Position numbers and translations under genes: made by a program
Shown here: piece after piece, positions 35,618 through 44,299 of the stretch
Layout: each line of letters begins with the position of its first letter
Numbering within the stretch: position 1 is the first letter of the stretch
The notes under the pieces: model-generated
The model's input: the letters and a program-made list of their open reading frames with translations, nothing else
Told to the model about the DNA's origin: nothing
The model's database searches: none
Assembly: GCA_963761435.1 (NCBI GenBank)
Contig: CAVXHJ010000001.1
Coordinates: 434,001 to 498,000 of the forward strand
Source: Roseiarcus sp963761435
GTDB taxonomy: Bacteria > Pseudomonadota > Alphaproteobacteria > Rhizobiales > Beijerinckiaceae
Length of the DNA stretch: 64,000 nucleotides
Direction: 5' to 3'

Positions 35618-35910
35618 TCAATTGGGTCCCCATTCCTCCGCCAACCGTTTCGCCTCGGCGATTTGCGCCGCGTCATTTTGGCTGCCACTTCTCGGCGAAG
35701 TTTCACCGCCATGGAGAGCGATGGCGCCCTCGACACGGCCAAGTTGAGCCACATGCGGGCGATCACGGGGTCTCTCGGCGCCCCGTAGCCGTGTTCATAC
35801 ATCAGGCCAGGGTGAGCCTGCGCCAAGGCGAGCTGCCCGGCCTTCGCAAACGCGAACGTACCGAGCGCGAGGGGTCCACCCGACAAGATTGTTCCAGTAT
35901 TCCGCCTCAT
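35618..35910 (-). pseudogene. Sel1-repeat protein, short and frameshifted
   Basis: From 35910 the minus strand encodes a single Sel1-like repeat (GLMYEHGYGAPRDPVIARMW, LNLAVSRAP) followed by AVKLRREVAAKMT. The expected tail AAQIAEAKRLAEEWGPN is in the next frame and ends at TGA 35618; adding one base near 35671 joins them. A small Sel1 protein of about 97 residues results. Sel1 repeats mediate protein interactions. Upstream signal sequence is not evident, so the N-terminus may be lost as well. Confidence 0.6.
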
Positions 35911-35982
35911 GAGTTACCGGCCGCGCAACCAGCAAATACAAGGCTTGGCTCCCCCGTGGGTCGCCAAATCCACGGGCTGATC

Positions 35983-37396
35983 TCAATCTTCGGAAGCTAC
36001 CGGGATTCGGCCCTCTCGGATCCCTTTGACGAAGCCACGATAGTCGCGAAGGTTCTGGTCGGCGTATTCAACCGCGAACTCGCACACCGCGTCGTCGAAC
36101 GTCGCATTGGAGCCCATATACCCGGCAATCTTCGCGGGGTCGCCGGAGCGAGCGTGGGCCCTTGCAAGCGCCCAGGCGCAGAGCTTGCCAAAATCCTGCA
36201 AAGTCGTGAGATCCCAATCTTCCAGAACCGCTGAGATCTTCGCATCCCGAAGTTGGCGGAAGTAGTAGTCGCGGCCAATCACTCCGCGGGTCCAGCCCAG
36301 GAAAATATCACTCGCCGCCTGCATAAGACGCTGGCCCGCCACCACCCGCTCCCCATGGTTCTTGTATAGGGACCTGCCGGCGTAAGGCTCGAGTACGGAC
36401 CTCCGAGCTTCCTTGACCTGTAGGAAAATTGGATCGTCATCGGCCGCCATGAACAGCCCGAGCGCGCAATAGGTGCCGACGCTGCCCACGCCGACGACCT
36501 TGATAGCGAGGTCGAACAGCTGAAACCGGTCGAACAGCACGCGAATATGCTCGGGCAACGACTTCCTGTATCCCTCCAGCGCCTCGGCATACCCCGTTCT
36601 CACTCCCGGGGCCTGCTCGTCTGTTGGATGAAAGATCAGCGGCGGCACGTCCTTGATTCTCGGCGCCGATCCGAAATGCTCGACCAGTTTCGGGAAAAGG
36701 CTTTCGGGCAAGCTTTTCCGGCGCGCCTGCTCGAACTCTTTGCCTCACCCGCTCCACCTCCGCTCCGGATGGCAGAACCTTGAGAACGCGGTCGAGGTCG
36801 ATGCGATCGTACCAGACATCCAGCGCGCGCATCGAGGCATAATCGGTCATTCGTTCACGGTAAGCGCACACGGCCTGAGTTGCCGCCTTCGCCGCATCGC
36901 TGTCGAGGAAATCGAGATGGCGCGCTGCGATCACGATGCTGGCTGCTAGTCGCTTGACGTCCCACTCCCAAGGAGCGGGCAGCGTTTCGTCAAAATCGTT
37001 GATGTCGAAGAAAATGTTGCGCTCTGGCGTGGCGAAACCGCCGAAATTCATGAGGTGAGCGTCGCCGCAGGCCTGCACGCGAGGGCCGGAGGCCGGTGTC
37101 GACGCCAGATCGGCCGCCATAACCGCGGCTGCGCCGCGATAGAAGGCGAAAGGCGATTGGGACATGCGACCGAAGCGGATCGGAATCAGTTCTGGGATGC
37201 GGCCTTCGTTGGACTCGCCCAGAAGCTCGATCGGATCGCGCCGATCCTTGGGCGGTTTCCAGCCGCCATGCGCGGCGCGCGGCGTCGCATCGCGCAGCGC
37301 TTTCCCGGCCAGGCGCCGCTCGTCCGCCGATATGTACGCGTCCGGGGCGGGCCGGGGGTCTCTCGTCGGTTCGTGTTTCGCCCTTGTCTTGCGCAT
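35983..37396 (-). pseudogene. DUF2252 family protein, frameshifted in the middle
   Basis: The N-terminal half (ATG 37396) carries FYRGAAAVMAADLA, CGDAHLMNFGGFATPERNIF, DINDFDETLPAPWEWDVKRL, the kinase-like core of DUF2252. The C-terminal half is one frame over (SLPESLFPKLVEHFGSAPRI, VVGVGSVGTYCALGLFMA, ANLRDY-like end) to the stop at 35983. Removing one A of 36734/36735 (GAGTTC to GAGTC on the coding strand) joins them as RVRQRVEQARRKSLPES, restoring about 470 residues. The family looks like an aminoglycoside-phosphotransferase-type fold of unknown function. Confidence 0.85.
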
Positions 37397-37577
37397 GCCG
37401 ATGGTTCCCAGCCGACCATGAGTATTCAAGCACGACCCGCTAGACTACCCCGAGCACAAGGGAAATTCGAGCCTATTGAGTTCGGCACGTCCAGCAGGCT
37501 GTTGAAGAAAGGTTTCGTCTCGCTTTGAGGACGGCTTCGTCGCCGTTTCGGGATTCGAACCCGATCTCGAGGGCGCC

Positions 37578-37743
37578 GTGAAGACCGGCATTGTCGGGGC
37601 CGGACAGGTCGGGGCCGCCGCAGCCTATTCCACAATGATGCCGTGTCGGTTAGGAGATCATGCTTGTCGATCGCAACGCAGATCTGGCGGTCGCGCATGC
37701 GCTCGCACCGACGCGGCGTGGACTTCGGTCGGGCGCGAGGTGA
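37578..37743 (+). pseudogene. N-terminal remnant of an L-lactate dehydrogenase gene
   Basis: GTG 37578 begins VKTGIVGAGQVGAAAAYST, the Rossmann nucleotide-binding start of lactate/malate dehydrogenases. One frame over, ATG 37660 continues IMLVDRNADLAVAHALAPT, as expected for the second beta strand with its NAD-selecting Asp. A TAG precedes it in that frame, and the sequence stops at 37743. Only about 55 residues of an enzyme of about 310 remain. The rest is absent, since crcB begins at 37823. Confidence 0.6.
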
Positions 37744-37822
37744 TTGGGTGTTGATCCTTAATCGTACTCCCGGATAGCAAAGGCTCGGTCGCATATCGAC
37801 GACAGCAGGAGCGCGCCTGAGA

Positions 37823-38209
37823 ATGATCTGGAGTCCCGTCCTGGCCGTTTCGCTCGGTGCAGCCGGCGGAGCGCTGCTTCGTTGGCAACTGGGCCTACAA
37901 CTCAACAGCTTTTTCCCCGCCTTGCCTCCGGGCACTTTGACTGCGAATCTGATTGGCGGTTACATCATTGGCTTTACGATCGCGTACCTTGCACAGGCGC
38001 CACACCTTGCACCAGAATGGCGCTTATTCATCATCACCGGTTTTTGCGGCGGATTGACCACCTTTTCCACGTTTTCCGCTGAAGTCGTCGCCAACTTGCA
38101 GCAGGGCGAGTGGCTCTGGGCGGCGGGCGCCATCGCAATCCACGTGGTCGGCTCTCTGGCGATGACGCTGGCCGGAATCGCGACTTGGCAGTTGCTCAGG
38201 CCCCAGTGA
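37823..38209 (+). CDS. crcB: Fluoride efflux transporter CrcB (Fluc)
   Basis: 128 residues, four transmembrane helices. Family marks are GAAGGALLRWQLG at the start, GTLTANLIGGYIIGF near residue 40 and GFCGGLTTFSTFSAEVV near residue 75. Fluc channels work as antiparallel dimers and expel fluoride. I looked for a fluoride riboswitch upstream and did not see one. The DUF190 gene starts 10 bp after its stop, a common pairing. Confidence 0.95.
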   Translation: MIWSPVLAVSLGAAGGALLRWQLGLQLNSFFPALPPGTLTANLIGGYIIGFTIAYLAQAPHLAPEWRLFIITGFCGGLTTFSTFSAEVVANLQQGEWLWAAGAIAIHVVGSLAMTLAGIATWQLLRPQ

Positions 38210-38219
38210 GGGACAAGCC

Positions 38220-38540
38220 ATGAATGGCTACCAGATCACTTTCTTTACCCAACAGAATCGGCGCTTCAAGGGCAAGCAGGTCGGTGATTGGTTGATGCAG
38301 CTGGTCGAGGAGCTGGGACTACGGGGCGCGAGCTTGCATGCGGGAGGCGTGAGTTTCGCGCGCGGGGGCCGGGTGCATTCGGCGCATTTCTTCGAACTTA
38401 CTGACCAACCCGTTGAGGTGCTGATCGCTGCAACGACAGAGGAGGCGACGCGGTTGTTCGACAGGCTGAAAGCGGAAGGTGTGCATCTATTTTACGTCAA
38501 GACTCCTGTCGAGTTTGGTGTGCTGGGTCGTGAACAGTGA
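38220..38540 (+). CDS. DUF190 family protein
   Basis: 106 residues, PII-like ferredoxin fold (ITFFTQQNRRFKGKQVGDWL, GLRGASLHAGGVSFARGGRV, HFFELTDQPVEVLIAAT). DUF190 proteins are often encoded next to crcB and may sense or regulate the fluoride channel, although this is not proven. The ribosome-binding site GAGGGAC precedes ATG 38220, and it is co-transcribed with crcB. Confidence 0.9.
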   Translation: MNGYQITFFTQQNRRFKGKQVGDWLMQLVEELGLRGASLHAGGVSFARGGRVHSAHFFELTDQPVEVLIAATTEEATRLFDRLKAEGVHLFYVKTPVEFGVLGREQ

Positions 38541-38908
38541 CTGAATTTGCGGCGCAAGGATTTTTCTGAGGGGTTTGTTGTTTCCGGTGGTCGAAACGGT
38601 GCGCCCTGTGAGTGGCTTCTCGAGTTGTTCCAACGCGTGACCGCCGAAGAAGCGTGCGGAGCAGAGCCGGAGCCCCCTTCCGCTCGACCAGAGCCCCTTC
38701 GCCAAAGGCTGAGGCAGGTCGTACGCACGCGTAGCCCGTTGCTGGGGCCCGAAAAGAGATCCAGCCCGGCGGACGGGCCGACCGTCAATCGCGAAGTGTG
38801 ATGCGGATCACAGCGCCGGAGGAGGGGTCATGATTAAAGGGCCTCGGCCTAGAGAATAATTTTTGGAACTGGCCGAATCGACAAAGGACGAAGGGAACGT
38901 AGGTCGTT
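38541..38908 (+). other. 368-bp region without a convincing gene
   Basis: Frames on both strands here are arginine/proline-rich and lack motifs or ribosome-binding sites. An 84-codon plus-strand frame from 38547 is the longest and is not supported. Confidence 0.4.
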
Positions 38909-39130
38909 ATGGAGACGGTGATGGGTGGGATCGACAAACATGCCGCGTTCTACCGGGCGTTCGTGCCCGCAGATCGTAGCTTGATCCCGGTGACGATCGC
39001 ATTGGCGACGATGGTCGCTTTGTGGTTTTTTGTCTATCTGGTCGGCTCCGTCGGCCCGCAGCCCGTCGTCCAACCGGTGCAGGCCGCGGCCCATCTGGCG
39101 CCCCTCGGCGCAGGGCCCGAGGAACGCTGA
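38909..39130 (+). CDS. Small single-pass membrane protein, 73 aa
   Basis: One clear transmembrane helix (IPVTIALATMVALWFFVYLV) preceded by a soluble stretch (KHAAFYRAFVPADRSL) and followed by a Pro/Ala/Gln-rich tail. The composition is protein-like, but no family is recognised and the ribosome-binding site is weak (ACGAAGGGAACG further upstream). Confidence 0.5.
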   Translation: METVMGGIDKHAAFYRAFVPADRSLIPVTIALATMVALWFFVYLVGSVGPQPVVQPVQAAAHLAPLGAGPEER

Positions 39131-39351
39131 TCGCCGCGGGGGACGAGACGACAGGCGCTGGTGTGTAGTATTTAAGACTTAATCTGACAGTTGGCGTCAT
39201 AGCTGAGGCGGAAGCCGAGGCGGGGCGCGGAGCCGGTGGGGGATTGCGCAGCGCCCTGCCTCGGCGCACGCTCAAGCTCAAGGCCGCGCCGCATGGCGGC
39301 CTCGGCGCTAGGTCTTTCTAACCACACTCTCAAACGGGCGCCCCGGCGCGG

Positions 39352-40647
39352 TCATTTCACCCCGCGCTGACTAAGCTGCTCCCGAAGCGCCTGTTCGACC
39401 GCCCTCATCTGAACATCGGTTACGGTTTCGGAGGAGTCCGACGAGCCAGAGACCTGGATCGAAGCCAGCTCTGGGGCCGGAACGCCTCGTTCGGCGGCGA
39501 TGCGCCCCGCCCGCAGGACCAGCAATCGCGGCGGCCGGTCGGCGACTGCGTCAGAGACGCTCGCGGCATCGACCATGACCAAATCCGCTGCCGAGCCGGC
39601 GTGGAGCGCGCGACGCGGGTCGCCGAGCGCCTTGTCCGCTTCGCTGGTCGCGAGCGCGAAAGCCTCATCGAGTTCACGGTTCGTGTACATCTCGTGACGC
39701 TGCGCGATGATCGCGACGCGGTCCAGCATGTCGCCATTGCCGTAAGGCGACCAGCAGTCGCGAATATTGTCGGAGCCGGCGAACACCGTCACGCCGCGGG
39801 CGCGGAGCGCCTTCACCGGCGGGACGGGCGCGGAGGGCGGGCACGAGGTCATGATCGCGATTTCGGCGCGCGCCAGGTCATCGGCGGTCTGTTCGAAAAG
39901 GCCCGGCGGAATGGTCCCGAGCGCGAACGCGTGGCTAACCGCGACGCGCCCGTGCATGCCGGCGGCGACCGTTCGTTCGGCGATGTCGTGAATCTCGGCT
40001 GCCCCGGTCTCGCCGCCGTCGTGCAGGTGAATGTCGATTCCCTTGCCGAACCGTTCAGCGAGCCCGAAAATGATGTCGAGCTGACCTTTGACGTCTCCGT
40101 CGAAACCGGCCGGGTCCAGGCCGCCGACCAGGTCGGCGCCTGCCGCGAGCGCTGAGGCGAGCAGGTCAGGCGCCCCTTTCTCCGTCGTCACGCCGCTTTG
40201 TGGGAAAGCGACGAGCTGAATGTCGAGCCACTCCCGGAAGGCGTCGCGCACGCGCATCACGGCTTCGAGGTTACCAAGGCCGACGTCGTTGTCGATGTCG
40301 ACGTGGCTGCGGACGCGTGTGGTGCCGTTGGCGATCAGCGCGCGGATGAGCGCCGAGGCGCGGGCTTCGATAGGCAACGCGACGCGATGACGGTGGACAC
40401 GTTCGATAGCAATGCGTTCGCGTACGCCGCGTCCTTCGACGTGAGGCAGGCGCGGCGCGCCCCAATGCGTCTTGTCGAGATGGATGTGACCATCGACGAA
40501 CGCGGGGAGGAGGAGGCCACCCGCGAGATCGAGGCGCTCGCCGCGATCAGGCGCGCTTCCGGGCGGATGGAGCGCCGCAATCAGGCCGTCAGCGATTTCG
40601 ACATCGGCGGACTTACCGCCGGGAAGGTGCGCGTTGGCCAGGATCAT
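39352..40647 (-). CDS. Amidohydrolase, cytosine deaminase-like
   Basis: 431 residues of the metal-dependent amidohydrolase superfamily. Ligand motifs are HIHLDKTHWG (about residue 54), IDIHLHDGG (about 205), a central VSHAFALG and GSDNIRDCWSPYG (about 310). The last closely matches cytosine deaminase and N-isopropylammelide hydrolase relatives. It probably deaminates a pyrimidine- or triazine-like ring. Its ATG overlaps the stop of the DUF4243 gene upstream (TGATG), so the two are coupled. Confidence 0.88.
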   Translation of the reverse strand: MILANAHLPGGKSADVEIADGLIAALHPPGSAPDRGERLDLAGGLLLPAFVDGHIHLDKTHWGAPRLPHVEGRGVRERIAIERVHRHRVALPIEARASALIRALIANGTTRVRSHVDIDNDVGLGNLEAVMRVRDAFREWLDIQLVAFPQSGVTTEKGAPDLLASALAAGADLVGGLDPAGFDGDVKGQLDIIFGLAERFGKGIDIHLHDGGETGAAEIHDIAERTVAAGMHGRVAVSHAFALGTIPPGLFEQTADDLARAEIAIMTSCPPSAPVPPVKALRARGVTVFAGSDNIRDCWSPYGNGDMLDRVAIIAQRHEMYTNRELDEAFALATSEADKALGDPRRALHAGSAADLVMVDAASVSDAVADRPPRLLVLRAGRIAAERGVPAPELASIQVSGSSDSSETVTDVQMRAVEQALREQLSQRGVK

Positions 40648-41708
40648 CAGACGAGATTCAGACGCTTCGCCGCCGAGTATGTGTAGAGCGGGTCGCCATA
40701 GTGCTTGAATTCCTCGCCCGCCGAGAAGCTCAGGCTCAGATCATGCTCATCGTCGCGTTTGATCGCCTCGCGATGGATCTCGGGCCAGTCGGGTAGGGGC
40801 ATGCGCCGCAACGCCTCAAGCTGATCCTCGCTTGGGAGAACGGGAAAGCCGATCTTGGGAACCAGCGACGCAATCGCCTGCCAGAAATAGCGGAGCGGCG
40901 CAGCGCGATCTGGCGTGCGGGGCGCGATCAGCCTCAGCCAATGGGTTCCGGTCACCGCGTGGAGAGCACAAAAATCGAGCGTCGCGGCATAGAGCGCAAG
41001 TGAGCAGCGCGCGACCCGGTCATGAGTTTCGGGCCCGATCGCCAGGAGGTCGACGACGGGCCCGAATTCGGGCTTGAGCGCGATTGCGCGCATGAAATGC
41101 CACAAAAGGTCCCGCTCCGTCTCCACCTGCCGGAAGGTCGGCGGCCCTGACATGAAGGCGAAAACCTGAACTGGATCGTCGGTTGTCGGCGCGCGGCCTT
41201 GTGAACCGCCGAGCGATAGATGGGTCGCAGCCCAATAGCCGAGTGCGACGCCAGTTTCCTCATCGCTCAAGGTCATGGTCGCGTAGGCCATCCGCATGAA
41301 CGCATGAAGCGCGCTGGCCGCAATGCCGGGCATTAGCTGAGGCAGGTAATGGACGGCCGCAGGGGTTGCGCCGAGCCGCGCGACCTCGCCGGCGAAGAAC
41401 GCCCGGTAGTCGCCTTCGCGCTCGCGCTCGCCGAGGAAGTCTCGCCAATTGTCTCGGGTGATCTTGCTCGTCGGCTCGGGAACGGGAACGAGCCCGTTCT
41501 GCCGATGGTAGATCTGGCAATAGGCTTCGAGCCGTTCGTCGCTCGCGCCCATGCGATGGAGCGCGACGAGCACCATCGGCAAGTGGTTAGCGAGAAAGAA
41601 CGGGAATTCGGCGCTCCACTGGCGGGACCACGCGACCGCCCGCTCGAGTCCATGCCGCGTTGCAGGGTTCCGATGTGAAGAGATGGCGCGCGCCGACGCC
41701 GCTCTCAT
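40647..41708 (-). CDS. Questin oxidase-like (DUF4243) protein
   Basis: 353 residues from ATG 41708 (MRAASARAISSHRNPATRHG). A longer open frame upstream is not protein-like. Characteristic segments are FFLANHLPMVLVALHRMGAS, LMPGIAASALHAFMRMAYAT and ALGYWAATHLSLGG, with many conserved His residues typical of DUF4243. Fungal members oxidise the anthraquinone questin in a Baeyer-Villiger-type reaction; bacterial members are uncharacterised. Coupling to a deaminase suggests catabolism of a cyclic compound. Confidence 0.85.
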   Translation of the reverse strand: MRAASARAISSHRNPATRHGLERAVAWSRQWSAEFPFFLANHLPMVLVALHRMGASDERLEAYCQIYHRQNGLVPVPEPTSKITRDNWRDFLGEREREGDYRAFFAGEVARLGATPAAVHYLPQLMPGIAASALHAFMRMAYATMTLSDEETGVALGYWAATHLSLGGSQGRAPTTDDPVQVFAFMSGPPTFRQVETERDLLWHFMRAIALKPEFGPVVDLLAIGPETHDRVARCSLALYAATLDFCALHAVTGTHWLRLIAPRTPDRAAPLRYFWQAIASLVPKIGFPVLPSEDQLEALRRMPLPDWPEIHREAIKRDDEHDLSLSFSAGEEFKHYGDPLYTYSAAKRLNLV

Positions 41709-41886
41709 TGGATCCTCCAAGGTGCCAATTGCGTTGCTATCCGATCCGCTGTGGGTTGAAAAGCGTCCTGAACGGGGCGGGAACGCGCGACCGCCCGCTT
41801 TCGACGCGATCGGGGCACAATTTGATTGATCTTGGCAAAATCTGGGTGCTAGCGTTGATGGATCACCAAAAAGGGAGAAGAGCGGC

Positions 41887-43173
41887 ATGAAACCGTTGAT
41901 CGGGCGGCGCTCGGCGCTTTGGATCGCCGCGGCGGTGATGGCCGGCGCTTCGGGCGCCGTCGCGGCGGACAAGCCGTACCAGGGCGTGACGCTCAACCTC
42001 GCCTCGCAGAACGATCAGTTCGCCGCGGTCTTGGCCGCGATCGCACCTGAATTCGAGGCGCAGACTGGCGCCAAGGTCAATGTCGACATCATGAGCTATC
42101 CCGAACTCCTGACCAAGATTACCGCCGACTACGTTGGCCACACCAAGGGCTATGACCTTGCGACCGTCGACATCGTCTGGTCGGGTCAGTTCGCCGAGGC
42201 CGGCTACACTGTCGATCTCACCGACTGGATCAAGCGCGACGCCTCCGAGATCAAGGTCGATGACATCTACCCCTCCCTGATGGCGTCGCTCGGCGGCTAC
42301 AAGGGCAAACAGGTCGCGTTTCCGTTCGCCGGCTACGCCAACGTCTTGGCCTATCGCAAGGACCTCTACGACGCCGCGGGCTTGAAGCCGCCAGCGACAA
42401 TGGAGGAATTTGTCGCGGACGCCGTGAAGCTGACCGACAAGAGCAAGAAGGTCTACGGTTTCGTCGCCAATGGCCAGAAGGGCCCGGCGGTGGCGCAGGA
42501 CTGGATGCAATACAATCGCCAGTTCGGGGGCTCGATTCTCGACAAGGACGGCAAGCCGGCGCTCAACTCGCCCGCCAACATCGCCAGCGTCGTCGCGTAC
42601 AAGAAACTATTCGACGAGGCCGCGCCCCCAGGCGCTGCGGACTACGATTGGGGCGGACGTGAGGAGAGCTTCCGACAGGGTCTGGTCGCCAACATGCAGA
42701 CCTGGTCGATCGGCGCCGCCGATTACGACAATCCGAAGGTTTCGAAGATCGCCGGCAAGGCGGGGATCGTGCTGACGCCCTCGGCCGAGGGAGCGCCGCA
42801 GGAATATGGCATCGGCGGCTGGGCGCTCGGAATCAACAAGGACATCGATCCCAAGAAGCAGGAGGCCGCCTGGGGGTTCATCAAATGGGCGACGAGCCCC
42901 GCGGTGCATAAGGAGCTCAACCTGCGCGGGGCGGGAAGCTATCTGCGCAAGAGCGAAATGACCGATCCCGATCTGCTCGCCAAATACCCATTCCTGCCGG
43001 TGATCGCGACCTCGTTCGAGCATGGCGACGGCGACTTCCGGCCGCGCATTCCGCAATATCCTGAGTTGCAGGACCTGATCGGCTCCGCCATCAATGCAGT
43101 GCTGGTCGGCCAGGCCGATCCGAAGGCGGCGATGGACGGCATCCAGAGCAAGGCGGAGGCTTTGTTCAAATGA
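41887..43173 (+). CDS. Sugar ABC transporter solute-binding protein, family 1
   Basis: 428 residues with a signal peptide (LWIAAAVMAGASGAVAA) and the SBP family 1 pattern (LNLASQNDQFAAVLAAIAPE, ATVDIVWSGQFAEAGY, VAFPFAGYANVLAYRKDLYD). The site region EYGIGGWALGINKDID near residue 315 is typical. Ribosome-binding site GGGAGAAG before ATG 41887. Two permease genes follow, but no ATPase gene is in the cluster. Confidence 0.93.
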   Translation: MKPLIGRRSALWIAAAVMAGASGAVAADKPYQGVTLNLASQNDQFAAVLAAIAPEFEAQTGAKVNVDIMSYPELLTKITADYVGHTKGYDLATVDIVWSGQFAEAGYTVDLTDWIKRDASEIKVDDIYPSLMASLGGYKGKQVAFPFAGYANVLAYRKDLYDAAGLKPPATMEEFVADAVKLTDKSKKVYGFVANGQKGPAVAQDWMQYNRQFGGSILDKDGKPALNSPANIASVVAYKKLFDEAAPPGAADYDWGGREESFRQGLVANMQTWSIGAADYDNPKVSKIAGKAGIVLTPSAEGAPQEYGIGGWALGINKDIDPKKQEAAWGFIKWATSPAVHKELNLRGAGSYLRKSEMTDPDLLAKYPFLPVIATSFEHGDGDFRPRIPQYPELQDLIGSAINAVLVGQADPKAAMDGIQSKAEALFK

Positions 43174-43271
43174 CGTCGGAACGAGGCGTCTGAACCGGGG
43201 AGAACGTCTCGGGCGTGGGGCCATTGAGCGTGCGGGCGAGAAGCGCTGAGGCGAGTTGCGTTTTCGTGCAA

Positions 43272-43400
43272 CCGTCATTGCGAGGAGCCATAGGGCGCTC
43301 AAGACGCTCGTCCTTTGACCGGCTATGGCGACGAAGCAATCGCGGCGAACGTGGGGCGCGTTACGTTCTCCGGATTTGTTCGCTGCGCTCGCGATGACGG
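43272..43400. repeat. Dispersed REP/MITE-like palindromic element
   Basis: The element begins CCGTCATTGCGAG and ends CTCGCGATGACGG, imperfect 13-base terminal inverted repeats (12 of 13 match), with an internal GACGAAGCAATC typical of a dispersed repeat family seen in Bradyrhizobium-like genomes. It fills the gap between binding protein and permease, and the permease start codon lies inside its right end. Confidence 0.7.
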
Positions 43401-44299
43401 GTCTGGACGTCCTCACCTACGCCCGCAAGCGCCAACTCTTCCTCGTGGCGCTCGCCATGCCCGCGTTCATCTACATCCTGGCCGTCGCCGTCGGGCCGAT
43501 GATCCAGGGTTTTCTCTACTCGTTCGAGAGTTACAACCTGATCCGGCCCGGTTCGCGCCATTTCGTCGGGCTCGACAATTATTTCGCCCTCTGGCGCGAT
43601 TCGACTGCGCGCAGTGCGGTGATCAACACCTTCGTCTTCGCGTTCGGCGCGGTGATGATCGAATTCGTGCTTGGGCTCGGGGTCGCGCTTCTCCTCTGGC
43701 GCGACGACCTCTTCAACCGGGTCGCGCTCGGGCTTCTGCTCGTGCCGGCGACGGTGACGCCGCTTGTGGTCGGGCTCGTGTTCAAGGCGCTCCTCAGTCC
43801 TGAATACGGGATGCTCGGCTATCCCTTAGCCGAATTGGGCCTGTCCGGTCCTCGCGGTCTGCTCGCCGAGCCAGAGCGTGCGCTCGCAACCTTGATCGCG
43901 ATCGACGCCTGGGAATGGACGCCGCTGATGGCGCTCATCCTGCTTGCTGGACTGAAAACGCTGCCGACTGACATCCTCGAAGCCGCCAAAGTCGACGGCG
44001 CCACCGGGTCGCAGCGACTCTGGTTCATCATCCTGCCGCTCCTGCTGCCTGCCGCCTTTCTCGCGCTCATCCTGCGCATGATGGACGCCTTCCGGGTGTT
44101 CGACATCATCTTCGTCACCACCAGCGGCGGGCCGGCGGACGCGACAAATACCCTGATGATTTATGGCGTCAAACAAGGGCTCGAGTTCTTCAATATCGGC
44201 GCCGCCTCCGCCGTCTCGACCCTGATCGTCGCCTGTATCCTCGTCATGGCGGCGGCCCTCATTGGCGTGCTCAAGCCGGCGAGGAACCGGCATGCTTGA
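43394..44299 (+). CDS. Sugar ABC transporter permease (MalF type)
   Basis: 301 residues from ATG 43394 (MTGLDVLTYARKRQLFLVAL). The frame extends upstream to 43325, but that part is encoded by the repeat element and not by family sequence. Six helices; CUT1 EAA loop LEAAKVDGATGSQRLWFIIL near residue 195. There is no Shine-Dalgarno sequence before the start because the repeat occupies that position, so expression may be altered. Confidence 0.9.
   Translation: MTGLDVLTYARKRQLFLVALAMPAFIYILAVAVGPMIQGFLYSFESYNLIRPGSRHFVGLDNYFALWRDSTARSAVINTFVFAFGAVMIEFVLGLGVALLLWRDDLFNRVALGLLLVPATVTPLVVGLVFKALLSPEYGMLGYPLAELGLSGPRGLLAEPERALATLIAIDAWEWTPLMALILLAGLKTLPTDILEAAKVDGATGSQRLWFIILPLLLPAAFLALILRMMDAFRVFDIIFVTTSGGPADATNTLMIYGVKQGLEFFNIGAASAVSTLIVACILVMAAALIGVLKPARNRHA

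Noticed and set aside
34380..35633. 417-codon minus-strand frame opposite DUF2254
   Set aside because: Translation is charged and motif-free; the plus-strand gene has clear family motifs.
37480..37530. CAGCAGGCTGTTGAAGAAAG as an insertion-sequence end
   Set aside because: It resembles terminal repeats of some transposons, but no matching second end or transposase is present.
37560..37822. Fluoride riboswitch upstream of crcB
   Set aside because: The conserved core (GGNGAUGG start and pseudoknot partner) could not be found; the region instead contains a lactate dehydrogenase remnant.
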